From NCBI GenBank assembly GCA_964463355.1, contig CAYXBP010000020.1, positions 1 through 35,901 on the forward strand: a stretch of 35,901 nt of DNA, in the 5' to 3' direction. Source of the stretch: Firm-04 sp964463355 (GTDB lineage: Bacteria; Bacillota; Clostridia; Oscillospirales; Ruminococcaceae). Position 1 is the stretch's first letter. Each line of letters starts with the position of its first letter. Shown here one piece after another: positions 1 through 8,327 of the stretch. The notes beneath the pieces are model-generated. The model did no database searches and was not told the DNA's origin. It worked only from the letters and a program-made list of their open reading frames with translations. The translations under genes were made by a program, and so were the position numbers.

Positions 1-70
1 TGAAGTTCCCTTTGGGCTGATCGACTTCTTTTAACTCCCTGATTGTCCACTCCCTTGTAGAATCGAAAGG

Positions 71-99
71 TTGACAATCTCTGCACGCTATGCTATAAT
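71..99 (+). promoter_or_regulatory. sigma-A promoter of purB
   Basis: TTGACA (71-76) and TATAAT (94-99) are separated by exactly 17 nt, and a TGC triplet directly before the -10 makes it an extended -10. Both hexamers are perfect consensus. Transcription should start near 106, giving a purB leader of about 45 nt. Upstream bases 1-70 hold no gene that I can recognise. Confidence 0.8.
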
Positions 100-150
100 A
101 TATATTTGGGATAATAACCGATTTGTATAATGGAAAGGACGCGTTGAATC

Positions 151-1593
151 ATGGATCAAAACACCATGCAAAGCTATGAAAGCCCCTTCTGCACCCGCTA
201 TGCCAGCAAGGAAATGCAGTACATTTTCTCTGCTGACAAAAAATTCACCACATGGCGTCGCCTGTGGGTTGCACTTGCCCGCGCTGAACACGAGCTGGGT
301 CTGCCAGTAACCGCAGAGCAGGTCGCGGAATTGGAAGCACATATCAACGATATTGACTACGAGGCAGCCGCAGCCCGTGAGCGCGAATGCCGTCATGATG
401 TGATGTCACACGTGTACGCCTATGGTTTGGTTGCACCCAATGCCAAAGGTATCATTCATCTGGGCGCAACCTCATGTTATGTGGGGGATAACACCGATGT
501 GATCATCATGCGCGATGCGATGCAGCTGATCAAAAGCAAGCTGTTAACTGTTATCTCCAATCTTGCAAAATTTGCTGAGGAGTGGAAATCACAGCCCTGC
601 CTTGCATATACGCATTGCCAACCTGCACAGCTCACCACCGTTGGCAAGCGTGCCACACTATGGATAAACGAACTGCTGATGGACATGGAGGAGCTGGACA
701 CACGCATTGCCCGCCTGAAACTGTTAGGCTCCAAGGGCACCACTGGTACACAGGCATCTTTTGTAGAGCTGTTTCAGGGCGATTCCGAAAAGGTCCGCGC
801 GCTGGAACAGAAAATTGCGGTAGAAATGGGCTTTGCACCCGATGCTGTTGTTCCGGTATCTGGGCAAACCTATTCCCGAAAAGTAGATACCATGGTGTTG
901 AATACTCTTTCTGGTATTGCACAATCAGCCATGAAATTCGCCAACGATCTGCGTTTGCTGCAATCCTTCAAAGAGATGGAGGAGCCATTTGAAAAGGGGC
1001 AAATTGGCTCATCTGCAATGGCGTACAAGCGCAACCCCATGCGCTCCGAGCGTATTACTGCGCTGGCACGCTATCTTATGGTGGATTGCCTCAATCCCGC
1101 ATTTACCGCAGGTACGCAGTGGTTCGAGCGCACCCTTGACGATTCCGCAAATAAGAGAATCGCCGTGGCAGAGGGCTTCCTCGCAGCCGACGCCATTCTC
1201 AATATCATGATGAATGTAACCAATGGGTTGGTGGTATATCCTGCGGTCATTCGTCAGCGCGTGATGCGTGAGCTGCCCTTTATGGCAACTGAAAATATCA
1301 TGATGAATGCCGTAAAACAGGGCGGCGACCGTCAGCAGCTGCATGAAAAAATCAGGGAGTATTCCATGATGGCAAGCGAACGTGTCAAGAAAGAAGGGTT
1401 GGATAACAATCTCTGTGAACTGATCTTGCAGGATCCCGCCTTCTGTATCACCGAGGAGGAACTGAATGCGATGCTTGCACCCGAAAACTTCATCGGCAGA
1501 AGTGCGCAGCAGGTGGATGAGTTTCTTTCCGAGTGTGTTGCTCCCGCCTTGCAGAACGCTGCCCTTGCGCAGGATGTTGCATTGACCGTTTAA
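151..1593 (+). CDS. purB: Adenylosuccinate lyase
   Basis: This 480-residue cytosolic enzyme of the fumarase/aspartase superfamily releases fumarate from SAICAR and from adenylosuccinate, two steps of purine synthesis. The superfamily signature GSSAMAYKRNP is at residues 286-296 and carries the flexible-loop serines. The motif YTHCQPAQ, with the conserved histidine H155, lies near residue 153, and HLGATS is near residue 103. The protein is longer than the roughly 430-residue Bacillus PurB and resembles the long type of about 480 residues also found in animals. The start is ATG with AAAGGA 11 nt upstream. The gene is monocistronic here: it has its own promoter and is followed by another promoter before secD. 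I see no convincing terminator in 1594-1732 and recognise nothing else there. Confidence 0.95.
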   Translation: MDQNTMQSYESPFCTRYASKEMQYIFSADKKFTTWRRLWVALARAEHELGLPVTAEQVAELEAHINDIDYEAAAARERECRHDVMSHVYAYGLVAPNAKGIIHLGATSCYVGDNTDVIIMRDAMQLIKSKLLTVISNLAKFAEEWKSQPCLAYTHCQPAQLTTVGKRATLWINELLMDMEELDTRIARLKLLGSKGTTGTQASFVELFQGDSEKVRALEQKIAVEMGFAPDAVVPVSGQTYSRKVDTMVLNTLSGIAQSAMKFANDLRLLQSFKEMEEPFEKGQIGSSAMAYKRNPMRSERITALARYLMVDCLNPAFTAGTQWFERTLDDSANKRIAVAEGFLAADAILNIMMNVTNGLVVYPAVIRQRVMRELPFMATENIMMNAVKQGGDRQQLHEKIREYSMMASERVKKEGLDNNLCELILQDPAFCITEEELNAMLAPENFIGRSAQQVDEFLSECVAPALQNAALAQDVALTV

Positions 1594-1732
1594 CCATTTG
1601 GGGCAGCACTGCAAAAGAACCACCAAAAGGCAGCAGCGATTCATCCGCGATCAATAAAAACTGACTGTGCATTTGCCTCAACGGTTCGGAGCAGTAAAAT
1701 CTGCGCTGAAAATGAAAACCTTGCGAAAATGC

Positions 1733-1761
1733 TTGACATTTTCAGCAAAATGCACTATAAT
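1733..1761 (+). promoter_or_regulatory. sigma-A promoter of secDF
   Basis: TTGACA (1733-1738) and TATAAT (1756-1761) are perfect consensus hexamers with a 17-nt spacer. The predicted start near 1768 gives a leader of about 68 nt, which contains the hairpin at 1774-1807. Confidence 0.8.
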
Positions 1762-1773
1762 GAAGTGTGCTTT

Positions 1774-1807
1774 TCGGCATATTCAGCAGTGGAATCTGTT
1801 GTGCCGA
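1774..1807 (+). promoter_or_regulatory. Leader hairpin of secDF mRNA
   Basis: TCGGCA (1774-1779) pairs with TGCCGA (1802-1807), and inside it CAGCAG (1784-1789) pairs with CTGTTG (1796-1801, one G-U). A four-base bulge interrupts the 5' arm and the apical loop is 6 nt. It starts about 6 nt after the predicted transcription start and ends 14 nt before the ribosome site AAGGAGG (1822-1828). There is no U-tract, so it is not a terminator. It may act in mRNA stability or regulation. Confidence 0.5.
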
Positions 1808-1835
1808 TACATTATGAAAGCAAGGAGGCTTGACA

Positions 1836-3299
1836 GTGAAGAATAGAAAATCGGTTTTCTTCATCGTGTTCATTCTCATTATCGCTTATGCTGTTTCAAC
1901 CATTTGCGGCTTTAAAGTGCAGTACGGCGATCTGACAACGGTGTACATCAAGGGCGTGGAGGACATTCGTCTGGGTATAGATATCCAAGGCGGTGTGGAT
2001 GTTACTTTTGCCCCTGCCGACGAGAACGTGGACGCAACCAAGGAACAGCTTGAGGCTGTGCAGGAGGTCATGAAATCTCGTCTGATTTCTCTGGGTATCA
2101 ACGACTACGAAGTTTACATGGACGAGAATAACGATAAAGTCATCGTCCGCTTCCCCTGGCAAAGCGGTGAAGAGGATTTTGATCCCAAGACCGCCGTTGC
2201 GGAATTGGGCGATACTGCACAGTTGAAATTCTTCGCAGGCTACAATTATACCTCAGAAACCAAGGAAGATGGCACGGTGATCGTGACGCCAAAGGGCGAT
2301 GTTGTGCTGGAGGGAGCGCGCGTTGCAAAAGCTTATACGCAACCTGAAATGGGCGATGACGGCAGCTTTACTGGCAATTACACTACCGTTCTTGAGTTGG
2401 ATGAGGAAGGCAAAGAAGCCTTTAAAAACGCAACGCAGGCGGCTGTTAACAAGGATGCCAACTATCTTGATACCACATACACCGCAGGTACCCGTTACGT
2501 CATCTCTATCTGGATGGATGAAACCTGTATCTCCTGCCCGACCGTACAAGCTGTCATCACTGATGGCATTGCGGTGATTTCCGGTGACATGGATTACGAT
2601 GAAGCGAAGGCACTGACTGATAAGATCAACGGCGGTGCGCTGCCCTTTAACCTTGAAACTCAAACCTTTAAAACCATTTCGCCTAGTATGGGCAGTGGCG
2701 CATTGCAGGCCATGATCATCTCTGGTGTGATCGCGCTGCTGTGTGTTATGGTTTGTATGATCTGTATGTACCGTCTGCCTGGCGTGGTTGCGGCAATCGC
2801 ACTGCTTGGTCAGTCTGTAGGTACATTGGCGGTGATCTCCGGCTGGTTCGGCTTCAACGATTCCAGTACGTTGACCATCCCTGGTATCGCAGGTATTATC
2901 CTGTCAATCGGCATGGGCGTTGACTGTAATATCATCACCAACGAGCGTATCCGTGAAGAGTTGCACCTGGGCAAGAATCTGGATTCTGCGCTGAAATCTG
3001 CATATAAGAATTCGTTCTCTTCGATCTTTGACGGTAATGTTACTGTTATCATCGTCGCGATCATTCTGATGGGTGCGTTCGGCGTTTCCGACAGCTTCTT
3101 TGCTAAGATGCTCAGCTTCGTGTTCCGTTGGTTTGGTGTTTCTACCGAAGGCACGATCTACTCCTTCGGCTTCACGCTGCTGACTGGTGTGTTCTTCAAT
3201 TTCGTGATGGGCGTTCTGGCTTCTCGTCTGATGCTGACCTCCCTTTCCAAGTTCAAGTGTTTCCAGAACAGAAAGCTATATGGAGGTACTGAAAAATGA
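1836..3299 (+). CDS. secD: Protein translocase subunit SecD
   Basis: SecD is a membrane subunit of the proton-driven SecDF complex that helps pull exported proteins through SecYEG. A first membrane helix (about residues 7-25) is followed by the conserved LGIDIQGG motif (46-53), a large extracytoplasmic region to about residue 285, and a five-helix RND/MMPL-type membrane domain. In that domain GMGVDCNIITNERIREE contains the conserved Asp (D363) of the ion-relay region. The upstream in-frame TTG at 1830 lies only 1 nt after AAGGAGG (1822-1828), so I chose GTG at 1836, which has a 7-nt spacing; this gives 487 residues. The stop overlaps the secF start (ATGA), which suggests translational coupling. 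Confidence 0.93.
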   Translation: MKNRKSVFFIVFILIIAYAVSTICGFKVQYGDLTTVYIKGVEDIRLGIDIQGGVDVTFAPADENVDATKEQLEAVQEVMKSRLISLGINDYEVYMDENNDKVIVRFPWQSGEEDFDPKTAVAELGDTAQLKFFAGYNYTSETKEDGTVIVTPKGDVVLEGARVAKAYTQPEMGDDGSFTGNYTTVLELDEEGKEAFKNATQAAVNKDANYLDTTYTAGTRYVISIWMDETCISCPTVQAVITDGIAVISGDMDYDEAKALTDKINGGALPFNLETQTFKTISPSMGSGALQAMIISGVIALLCVMVCMICMYRLPGVVAAIALLGQSVGTLAVISGWFGFNDSSTLTIPGIAGIILSIGMGVDCNIITNERIREELHLGKNLDSALKSAYKNSFSSIFDGNVTVIIVAIILMGAFGVSDSFFAKMLSFVFRWFGVSTEGTIYSFGFTLLTGVFFNFVMGVLASRLMLTSLSKFKCFQNRKLYGGTEK

Positions 3300-4255
3300 G
3301 CAAGAAAAAAGAAACTATGACTCCTATGGCGCAAAATGTCAGAGTGATCGACTTCTTCGGTAAGCGCAAGGTGTTCTTCATACTCTCCTCTGTGCTGATT
3401 CTTTTGACACTGCTTTCCTGCTTCATCTTTGGGGTCACCCTCTCGATCGAGTTCAAGGGAGGTACCATTGCAACCTATTCGTATGAGGGCACAATTTCTG
3501 AAAGTGAGTTGCAGAATCTTGCTGCCGATACGCTGAACACCGACGTAACCGTCCAGTTGGGCGAAACTTTTACTGGTGAAAACATTACCTGCTTTACCAT
3601 ATCGTTCAGCATGAATGAGCCTTTCGGTACGGAATTGCAGGATACGCTTATGAAGGAGCTGACTGCAAAGTATCCCGATGCGAGTATTGCATTGCTGGAA
3701 AGCAACGATATCGCACCTTCTTCTGGCAAAGTGTTCTTCATTAAGTGTATCGTTGCCGCACTGTTTGCAACCATTCTGCTGGTTGTCTACATCGCATGGC
3801 GATTCAAGCGCATTTCTGGTTGGAGCGCAGGCGTGTTCGCGATCGTGGCTTTGTTCCATGACCTGATCATCGTATTCGCCACGTTCGTGATCCTCGGCTT
3901 TGAAATCGATTCCATTTTCATGGCGGTAATCCTCACAATTCTGGGTTATTCCGTCAACGATACAATCGTGATCTATGACCGTATCCGTGAAAATCAGAAG
4001 CTGATGCCCAAAATGCCGCTTTCAGATCTTGTCAATCTTTCCCTGAGCCAGACGATGCGCCGCGCAATCCGCACATCCATTACTACCATTAGTTCCATGG
4101 TCATTGTAACCATCGTAGCACTGGTGTGTAATGTTTCTTCGATTCTCAGCTTCAGCCTCCCCATGATCGCTGGTATGGTATCTGGTAGCTATTCCTCTAT
4201 CTGCCTAGCACCGATTCTGTGGGTCACTTGGAAGAATAGAACCCAAAAAGTTTGA
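3296..4255 (+). CDS. secF: Protein translocase subunit SecF
   Basis: This 319-residue partner of SecD has a first membrane helix at about residues 26-46, followed by a short extracytoplasmic loop with FKGGT (53-57), the counterpart of the family's D-x-x-GG element. Helices 2-6 include LFHDLIIV and the signature GYSVNDTIVIYDRIREN beginning at residue 217. The gene overlaps secD by 4 nt and has GGAGG 9 nt before its ATG. Separate secD and secF genes, rather than a fused secDF as in Bacillus, are common in Clostridia. The unit ends at the hairpin at 4321-4345. Confidence 0.93.
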   Translation: MSKKKETMTPMAQNVRVIDFFGKRKVFFILSSVLILLTLLSCFIFGVTLSIEFKGGTIATYSYEGTISESELQNLAADTLNTDVTVQLGETFTGENITCFTISFSMNEPFGTELQDTLMKELTAKYPDASIALLESNDIAPSSGKVFFIKCIVAALFATILLVVYIAWRFKRISGWSAGVFAIVALFHDLIIVFATFVILGFEIDSIFMAVILTILGYSVNDTIVIYDRIRENQKLMPKMPLSDLVNLSLSQTMRRAIRTSITTISSMVIVTIVALVCNVSSILSFSLPMIAGMVSGSYSSICLAPILWVTWKNRTQKV

Positions 4256-4320
4256 ACGATAGATCAAAAATGATTTGCGGAATGTTTGCTTCCTTGTGGA
4301 AAACGACAAAAATGTTCAAA

Positions 4321-4345
4321 GCACCTTGCATTGCAGGGTGCTTTT
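4321..4345 (+). terminator. Terminator after secF
   Basis: GCACCTTGC (4321-4329) pairs with GCAGGGTGC (4333-4341) across an ATT loop, with one G-U, and is followed by TTTT and then a U-rich stretch. The short U-run may leave some read-through. An extended -10 for the next gene begins only 2 nt downstream. Confidence 0.65.
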
Positions 4346-4346
4346 G

Positions 4347-4355
4347 TGCTATATT
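4347..4355 (+). promoter_or_regulatory. Possible extended -10 for the TIM-barrel/nrdR unit
   Basis: TGCTATATT is an extended -10 element. The matching -35 position (4326-4331, TTGCAT, 18-nt spacer) agrees poorly with consensus and lies inside the secF terminator stem. The promoter is plausible because an upstream terminator requires a new start, but it is weak. Confidence 0.35.
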
Positions 4356-4393
4356 TAAGGTGTGTTTTTATACCGTAAAAGGAGGAAATCTCT

Positions 4394-5188
4394 ATGCAAG
4401 CTGCCGTTTCAACTGCTTGTCTGTTTCCAAAAGTCACGGAGGAAGCACTGTACGACCTTTGTTTAACAGGCGTACACAACGTAGAGATCTTTCTTAACGC
4501 CCCCTCGGAAGCGGAGCCCGTGTTTGCCCATGATCTTCGACGAATCTGTGATCGCTTCGGCACGACGTGTACAGCAGTGCATCCGTGGACTGCTCCGGAT
4601 GAAGGGTTTATGCTCTTTTCAATGTATCAGCGCAGAGCCGAGGATTTTATCGAGCAGACAAAGCGCGTTTTTGAAGCGATGCAGACGCTTGGCGCGAAGT
4701 ATTACATTCTGCACGGCGCAATGCAAGGCACCTGCAAGGATATGCAGCTTTACTGTGAACGGTTTTATCAGCTGTATATGACGGGAAAAGCCTTCGGTGT
4801 AACCGTTACGCAGGAAAATGTTTATCGACACGAAAGTGCCAGCTTGAAATTTTTGCGCGAATTTTGTCGTATCCTTGGCGATGCTGCCGTGCTGACCTTT
4901 GATGTCAAACAATCGGTGCGTGCAGGAATGAACCCCATGGAAGCGGTAGAGGCCATTGGAAAAAATGTGCAGCATCTGCATATCAGCGACCACGGCCCAC
5001 TGGGCGATTGCTTGCGCATCGGCAGCGGGAGATTTCAAACTGTGCCTTTTTTAACATTGCTCCGAAAAAAGGGATTCGATGGCACAGTAACCTTGGAATT
5101 GTATCGCGATGCATTCGACCATGCCCAGGAATTGTGCGAGGATTGGCAGCGGCTTGATCGGCTGATCGTTCGTGCGCAGAGCGCGTAA
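4394..5188 (+). CDS. Xylose-isomerase-like TIM-barrel protein (sugar phosphate isomerase/epimerase family)
   Basis: This 264-residue soluble protein is a likely metal-dependent isomerase or epimerase of the AP-endonuclease-2/xylose-isomerase-like TIM barrel. Visible family elements are NVEIF near residues 29-33 (Glu at the end of strand 1-2), YYILHG (strand 4 His), TQENVYRH (Glu), LTFDVKQ (Asp), QHLHISDH (His/Asp) and TLEL near the C-terminus (Glu). These are spaced as metal ligands on successive strands. The substrate cannot be told from the sequence. GGAGG lies 8 nt before the ATG. The gene is followed after 26 nt by nrdR and is probably cotranscribed with it, which gives no clear clue to function. 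Confidence 0.75.
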   Translation: MQAAVSTACLFPKVTEEALYDLCLTGVHNVEIFLNAPSEAEPVFAHDLRRICDRFGTTCTAVHPWTAPDEGFMLFSMYQRRAEDFIEQTKRVFEAMQTLGAKYYILHGAMQGTCKDMQLYCERFYQLYMTGKAFGVTVTQENVYRHESASLKFLREFCRILGDAAVLTFDVKQSVRAGMNPMEAVEAIGKNVQHLHISDHGPLGDCLRIGSGRFQTVPFLTLLRKKGFDGTVTLELYRDAFDHAQELCEDWQRLDRLIVRAQSA

Positions 5189-5214
5189 ATCACAAAATGA
5201 AAGGAGTCCTCACC

Positions 5215-5658
5215 ATGCGTTGTCCATTTTGCGGAAATGAAGATACCAAGGTTGTGGATTCTCGTTCCATTGAGGGAAAAAAACGTCGCCGCCGTCATTG
5301 CCAGCAGTGTAACCGCCGCTTTACTACTTTTGAATCTGTGGAAAAACCGTTGCTTATGGTTGCAAAGCGCGATGGTTCCTTTGAACCGTTTGACCGTAAT
5401 AAATTGATCGCAGGGATCTATTCTTCGATCAAAAAGCGACCCGTGCAAATGGAGGTTGTGACAGCAATGGTAGATGAAATCGAGGTGGAACTTGCCGCAG
5501 AAATGACAGGCACCGTTCTTCCCGATACCATCGGCTCTATGGTGATGGCAAGGCTGCGCAAGATTGATCCAGTTGCCTATGTAAGGTTTGCGTCCGTGTA
5601 CCTTGCCTTCTCTGATGTGGATGATTTTGTACGCATTATCAGCGAACTGCAAGCCTGA
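5215..5658 (+). CDS. nrdR: Transcriptional repressor NrdR
   Basis: NrdR senses ATP/dATP and represses ribonucleotide reductase genes at NrdR boxes. The N-terminal zinc ribbon has C3-x2-C6 and C29-x2-C32 with an arginine-rich segment between them, and an ATP-cone domain follows at about residues 47-137. The length, 147 residues, is typical. An in-frame ATG at 5197 would add six residues, but the ribosome site AAAGGAG (5200-5206) lies inside that extension, 8 nt before ATG 5215, and the family starts with MRCPFC, so 5215 is the start. No NrdR-regulated reductase gene is in the window. The stop lies 1 nt from the end of the convergent DUF4830-type gene. Confidence 0.95.
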   Translation: MRCPFCGNEDTKVVDSRSIEGKKRRRRHCQQCNRRFTTFESVEKPLLMVAKRDGSFEPFDRNKLIAGIYSSIKKRPVQMEVVTAMVDEIEVELAAEMTGTVLPDTIGSMVMARLRKIDPVAYVRFASVYLAFSDVDDFVRIISELQA

Positions 5659-5659
5659 T

Positions 5660-6103
5660 CTACCGCACCGCCTGCATTGAATCTGGAGAAGCAGCACAGT
5701 ATACCTGCGCTCCCACCAGTGCATCACCGCAAAGCAATAGCTCTGCGTACCACAAATCGTTCGCAAAGCCCTTCGCTGCAATGTTTTCAACGTGATAGCA
5801 ATATCGCATAGCACGCTGTCCGCTGTAACATTGTGGGGAGAACCCCTGCCGACCTTGCAGCATCAGCCAGTATTGCCCTTCTTGCGTTTGCCATTGCTGC
5901 GGTATGACAGTCTCAGAGGCAGATACCTCTGTAACAGCCCAACCGCAGAGATTCAGAAAGTCCTCTCGCGCTGCGGCATCTTCCAACACGATTTTGTCGC
6001 CTGCTGGTTGTGCCTGTACCTTTTCCGACAAAGCATACACAGTCAGCGTGCCGCATAGTATCGCCACACAAAGCAAGCGCAGGTTTTTATGTTTGATTTC
6101 CAT
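5660..6103 (-). CDS. DUF4830-type membrane-anchored protein of unknown function
   Basis: This is a 147-residue protein with a short basic N-terminus and a hydrophobic segment at about residues 8-25, either an uncleaved anchor or a signal peptide with AQA near residue 32. The exported part contains FLNLCGWAV, a conserved IPQQW, then a GFSPQCYSGQRAMRYCYHV core and a strand-rich end, which is the layout of DUF4830 proteins of Clostridia. The role of the family is unknown. The start is ATG at 6103 because AAGGGGGT (6111-6118) lies 7 nt upstream; the longer reading from 6151 lacks such a site. Its end is 1 nt from the nrdR stop, with no separate terminator for either gene. I found no convincing promoter in the 110 nt between it and the divergent pseudouridine synthase gene. 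Confidence 0.7.
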   Translation of the reverse strand: MEIKHKNLRLLCVAILCGTLTVYALSEKVQAQPAGDKIVLEDAAAREDFLNLCGWAVTEVSASETVIPQQWQTQEGQYWLMLQGRQGFSPQCYSGQRAMRYCYHVENIAAKGFANDLWYAELLLCGDALVGAQVYCAASPDSMQAVR

Positions 6104-6213
6104 TGTGAATACCCCCTTGTCGCTGTCACATATCTGTATGATATGTAACAATGGCTGTCCAATATACTGTGGCGTAGTTGCCGCAAGCTTGTGATCTTGA
6201 AAGGAGTTCTATC

Positions 6214-6978
6214 ATGCGACTGGACCGCTTTCTCTCGGCTCAGACAACACTTTCCCGCAAGGAAGCCCAAATCGCCGTACGACGCGGAGAGGTGACCGTA
6301 AACGAAACCGTTCAGCGCAAGCCAGATCTGAATGTAGACCCCGACGAGGATCACATATCATGGGGCGGTAAGCCCATCATTTATCAAAAAAATCACTATT
6401 TTCTGATGCACAAGCCTGCTGGTGTGCTGACTGCCTGCACCGATCACAGACAGAAAACTGTTCTTGATTTGCTTGCGGAGGAGCATCGTCTGCCCGGATT
6501 GTTTCCCAGCGGCAGACTTGATATCGACACAACAGGTATGCTGCTGATCACCGATGACGGTGCGCTTTCTCATAGAATGCTTGCGCCAAAATCTCATGTT
6601 GCAAAGTATTATCTTGCAACGCTGCGTGATCCGATTGAGAACTATTACGCAAATGCTTTCGCCGAAGGCATCACGCTGGAAACGCACGGCGAACCCGAAC
6701 CTTGTATGCCTGCGGATTTTGCAGCGATCACTGAACATATCGCCCTGCTTGCACTGCACGAGGGGAAATATCATCAGGTGAAGCGAATGTTTGCGGCACT
6801 GGGTAACCATGTTGAGAAACTTGCGCGTGTGCAGATTGGCGCGTTGGCATTGCCAGATGATTTGCAGCCAAGCGAGTATACCGCTATTTCAGAAACGGAT
6901 GTGCAGAAAATTTTTGAGGAAATGCCGTTTTCTGAGATTTCAACAAATTTTCAACAAGAAATTCGTCATTATAGATAA
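6214..6978 (+). CDS. RsuA/RluB/E/F-family pseudouridine synthase
   Basis: This 254-residue enzyme converts a uridine of ribosomal RNA to pseudouridine. An N-terminal S4 RNA-binding domain (residues 1-45, beginning MRLDRFLS) is followed by the catalytic domain, with HKPAG near 66-70 and GRLDIDTTGMLLIT from residue 100, in which D103 is the catalytic aspartate. The final part, with YHQVKRMFAALG, is the conserved RsuA-type motif III. The exact target (16S U516 for RsuA, 23S sites for RluB/E/F) cannot be settled by eye. The start at 6214 is chosen over an upstream in-frame ATG because AAAGGAG (6200-6206) lies 7 nt before it and the S4 domain starts there. Confidence 0.88.
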   Translation: MRLDRFLSAQTTLSRKEAQIAVRRGEVTVNETVQRKPDLNVDPDEDHISWGGKPIIYQKNHYFLMHKPAGVLTACTDHRQKTVLDLLAEEHRLPGLFPSGRLDIDTTGMLLITDDGALSHRMLAPKSHVAKYYLATLRDPIENYYANAFAEGITLETHGEPEPCMPADFAAITEHIALLALHEGKYHQVKRMFAALGNHVEKLARVQIGALALPDDLQPSEYTAISETDVQKIFEEMPFSEISTNFQQEIRHYR

Positions 6979-7010
6979 ACAATGGAGTGCAAGTTTGGGC
7001 ATTTCGTATC

Positions 7011-7039
7011 TTGACCTGCGGCGAAGAATCTGATAAAAT
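7011..7039 (+). promoter_or_regulatory. sigma-A promoter of the ABC ATPase gene
   Basis: TTGACC (7011-7016) and TAAAAT (7034-7039) have a 17-nt spacer, with TGA just before the -10 (extended -10). Transcription should start near 7046, just before the first leader hairpin, leaving a leader of about 128 nt. Confidence 0.7.
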
Positions 7040-7046
7040 AGAGTAA

Positions 7047-7138
7047 GGCGTAGATTTGCGCCGTCGTTTCGTTTCAATTTGTATGCGGTCAGGCGCATAC
7101 TTGAGGACGCTTTCATAGCCATTTTGAAAGACGCCCTC
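7047..7138 (+). promoter_or_regulatory. Structured leader with three hairpins before the ABC ATPase gene
   Basis: Three consecutive stems fill the leader. GGCGTA (7047-7052) pairs with TGCGCC (7057-7062). GTATGCG (7081-7087) pairs perfectly with CGCATAC (7094-7100) across a 6-nt loop. GAGG, CG and CTTTC (7103-7114) pair with GAAAG, CG and CCTC (7126-7138) with one mismatch and one bulge. The ribosome site GGAGG follows at 7161-7165. I do not recognise a known riboswitch class, and there is no U-tract after any stem. Confidence 0.5.
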
Positions 7139-7173
7139 TTGAATAAATTTGAATTTTCTAGGAGGACAAGAGA

Positions 7174-8313
7174 ATGGCAAGTCTGTCTCTGCGGGGCATT
7201 TACAAGAAGTACCCCGGTGGCGTTGTTGCGGCTTCTGATATCAATCTGGAGATTCGCGACAAAGAATTCATCGTTTTGGTTGGACCTTCCGGTTGCGGTA
7301 AGTCCACAACCCTGCGTATGATCGCAGGTCTGGAAGAGATTTCTGAGGGCGAGTTGTACATCGGCGACCGTCTGGTGAACGATATTGCACCAAAAGATCG
7401 TGACATCGCAATGGTGTTCCAGAACTATGCACTGTACCCCCATATGACCGTGTTTGATAACATGGCTTTTGGTCTGAAGCTGCGTAAGGTTCCTAAGGAC
7501 GAGATCGCCCGTAAGGTTGAAGAGGCTGCCAGAATTCTGGATCTTACACCCTTGCTGAACAGAAAACCAAAGGCAATGTCTGGTGGTCAGCGTCAGCGTG
7601 TGGCTTTGGGCCGTGCTATCGTTCGTAACCCTCAGGTGTTCCTGCTTGATGAGCCGCTCTCCAACTTGGATGCAAAGCTCCGTGCGCAGATGAGAACCGA
7701 GATTTCCTTGCTGCACAAGCGTTTGGGCACCACCTTCATCTATGTTACCCACGATCAGACCGAGGCTATGACCATGGGCGACCGCATCGTGGTTATGAAA
7801 GGCGGCTTTATCCAGCAGATTGATACACCTCAGAATCTGTATGAAACACCTTGCAACAAGTTCGTTGCAGGCTTCCTTGGTTCTCCTCAGATGAACTTTA
7901 TCGACGCAATCCTGCTGTACCGTGATGGTCAGTATGTGGTGCAGTTTGGTTCCAACGATACCAAGTCCACCAGAGGCGTAAAATATGAGGTCGTTCTGCC
8001 GCAGAGCAAGGTTACTCCTGATTTGGAGCATTACATCGATAAGGAAATTATCATGGGTATCCGTCCCGAGAATGTACATGACGAGCCGCAGTATCTGGCA
8101 AATGCCACTACTGGTATCGTAAAGTGCAATGTTGAGATTACCGAGTTGATGGGTGCTGAGACATATCTGCACCTGACCTGCGAGGGTATTCCGATCACCG
8201 CTCGTGTTTCTCCGAAGTCTACCGCTCGTCCTCAGGATGAGATCGATGTTGTCTTTGACGCAGAGGCAATCCACCTCTTTGACAAGGAAACCGAAAAGAC
8301 CATCATTAACTGA
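7174..8313 (+). CDS. ugpC: Carbohydrate ABC importer ATPase, UgpC/MsmX type
   Basis: This 379-residue cytoplasmic ATPase powers CUT1-type sugar or glycerol-3-phosphate importers. It has Walker A GPSGCGKST (37-45), the Q-loop at Q83, the signature SGGQR (136-140), Walker B VFLLDE (155-160), a D-loop SNLD and the switch histidine H193. About 140 residues of TOBE/regulatory domain follow. No permease or binding-protein genes flank it, and it has its own promoter and terminator. This fits the MsmX-like role of one ATPase serving several importers encoded elsewhere, which is inference from context. GGAGG lies 8 nt before the ATG. Confidence 0.93.
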   Translation: MASLSLRGIYKKYPGGVVAASDINLEIRDKEFIVLVGPSGCGKSTTLRMIAGLEEISEGELYIGDRLVNDIAPKDRDIAMVFQNYALYPHMTVFDNMAFGLKLRKVPKDEIARKVEEAARILDLTPLLNRKPKAMSGGQRQRVALGRAIVRNPQVFLLDEPLSNLDAKLRAQMRTEISLLHKRLGTTFIYVTHDQTEAMTMGDRIVVMKGGFIQQIDTPQNLYETPCNKFVAGFLGSPQMNFIDAILLYRDGQYVVQFGSNDTKSTRGVKYEVVLPQSKVTPDLEHYIDKEIIMGIRPENVHDEPQYLANATTGIVKCNVEITELMGAETYLHLTCEGIPITARVSPKSTARPQDEIDVVFDAEAIHLFDKETEKTIIN

Positions 8314-8327
8314 TGTATTTTGCAAAA

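Noticed and set aside
1594..1732. Terminator after purB
   Set aside because: Short complementary bits (for example GCAG/CTGC near 1602-1611) are present, but no stem with a usable loop and U-tract was found.
4252..4497. Frame of 81 codons after secF
   Set aside because: It spans the secF terminator and enters the TIM-barrel gene in another frame.
6104..6180. Sigma-E-like promoter for the DUF4830-type gene (GTATATT and CATACAGA on the minus strand)
   Set aside because: The spacer would be about 20 nt instead of 13-15, and both elements deviate, so I did not call it.
6940..8325. Minus-strand open frame of 461 codons opposite the ABC ATPase gene
   Set aside because: It mirrors the ATPase gene almost exactly, crosses its terminator-side and leader regions, and has no domain or ribosome site.
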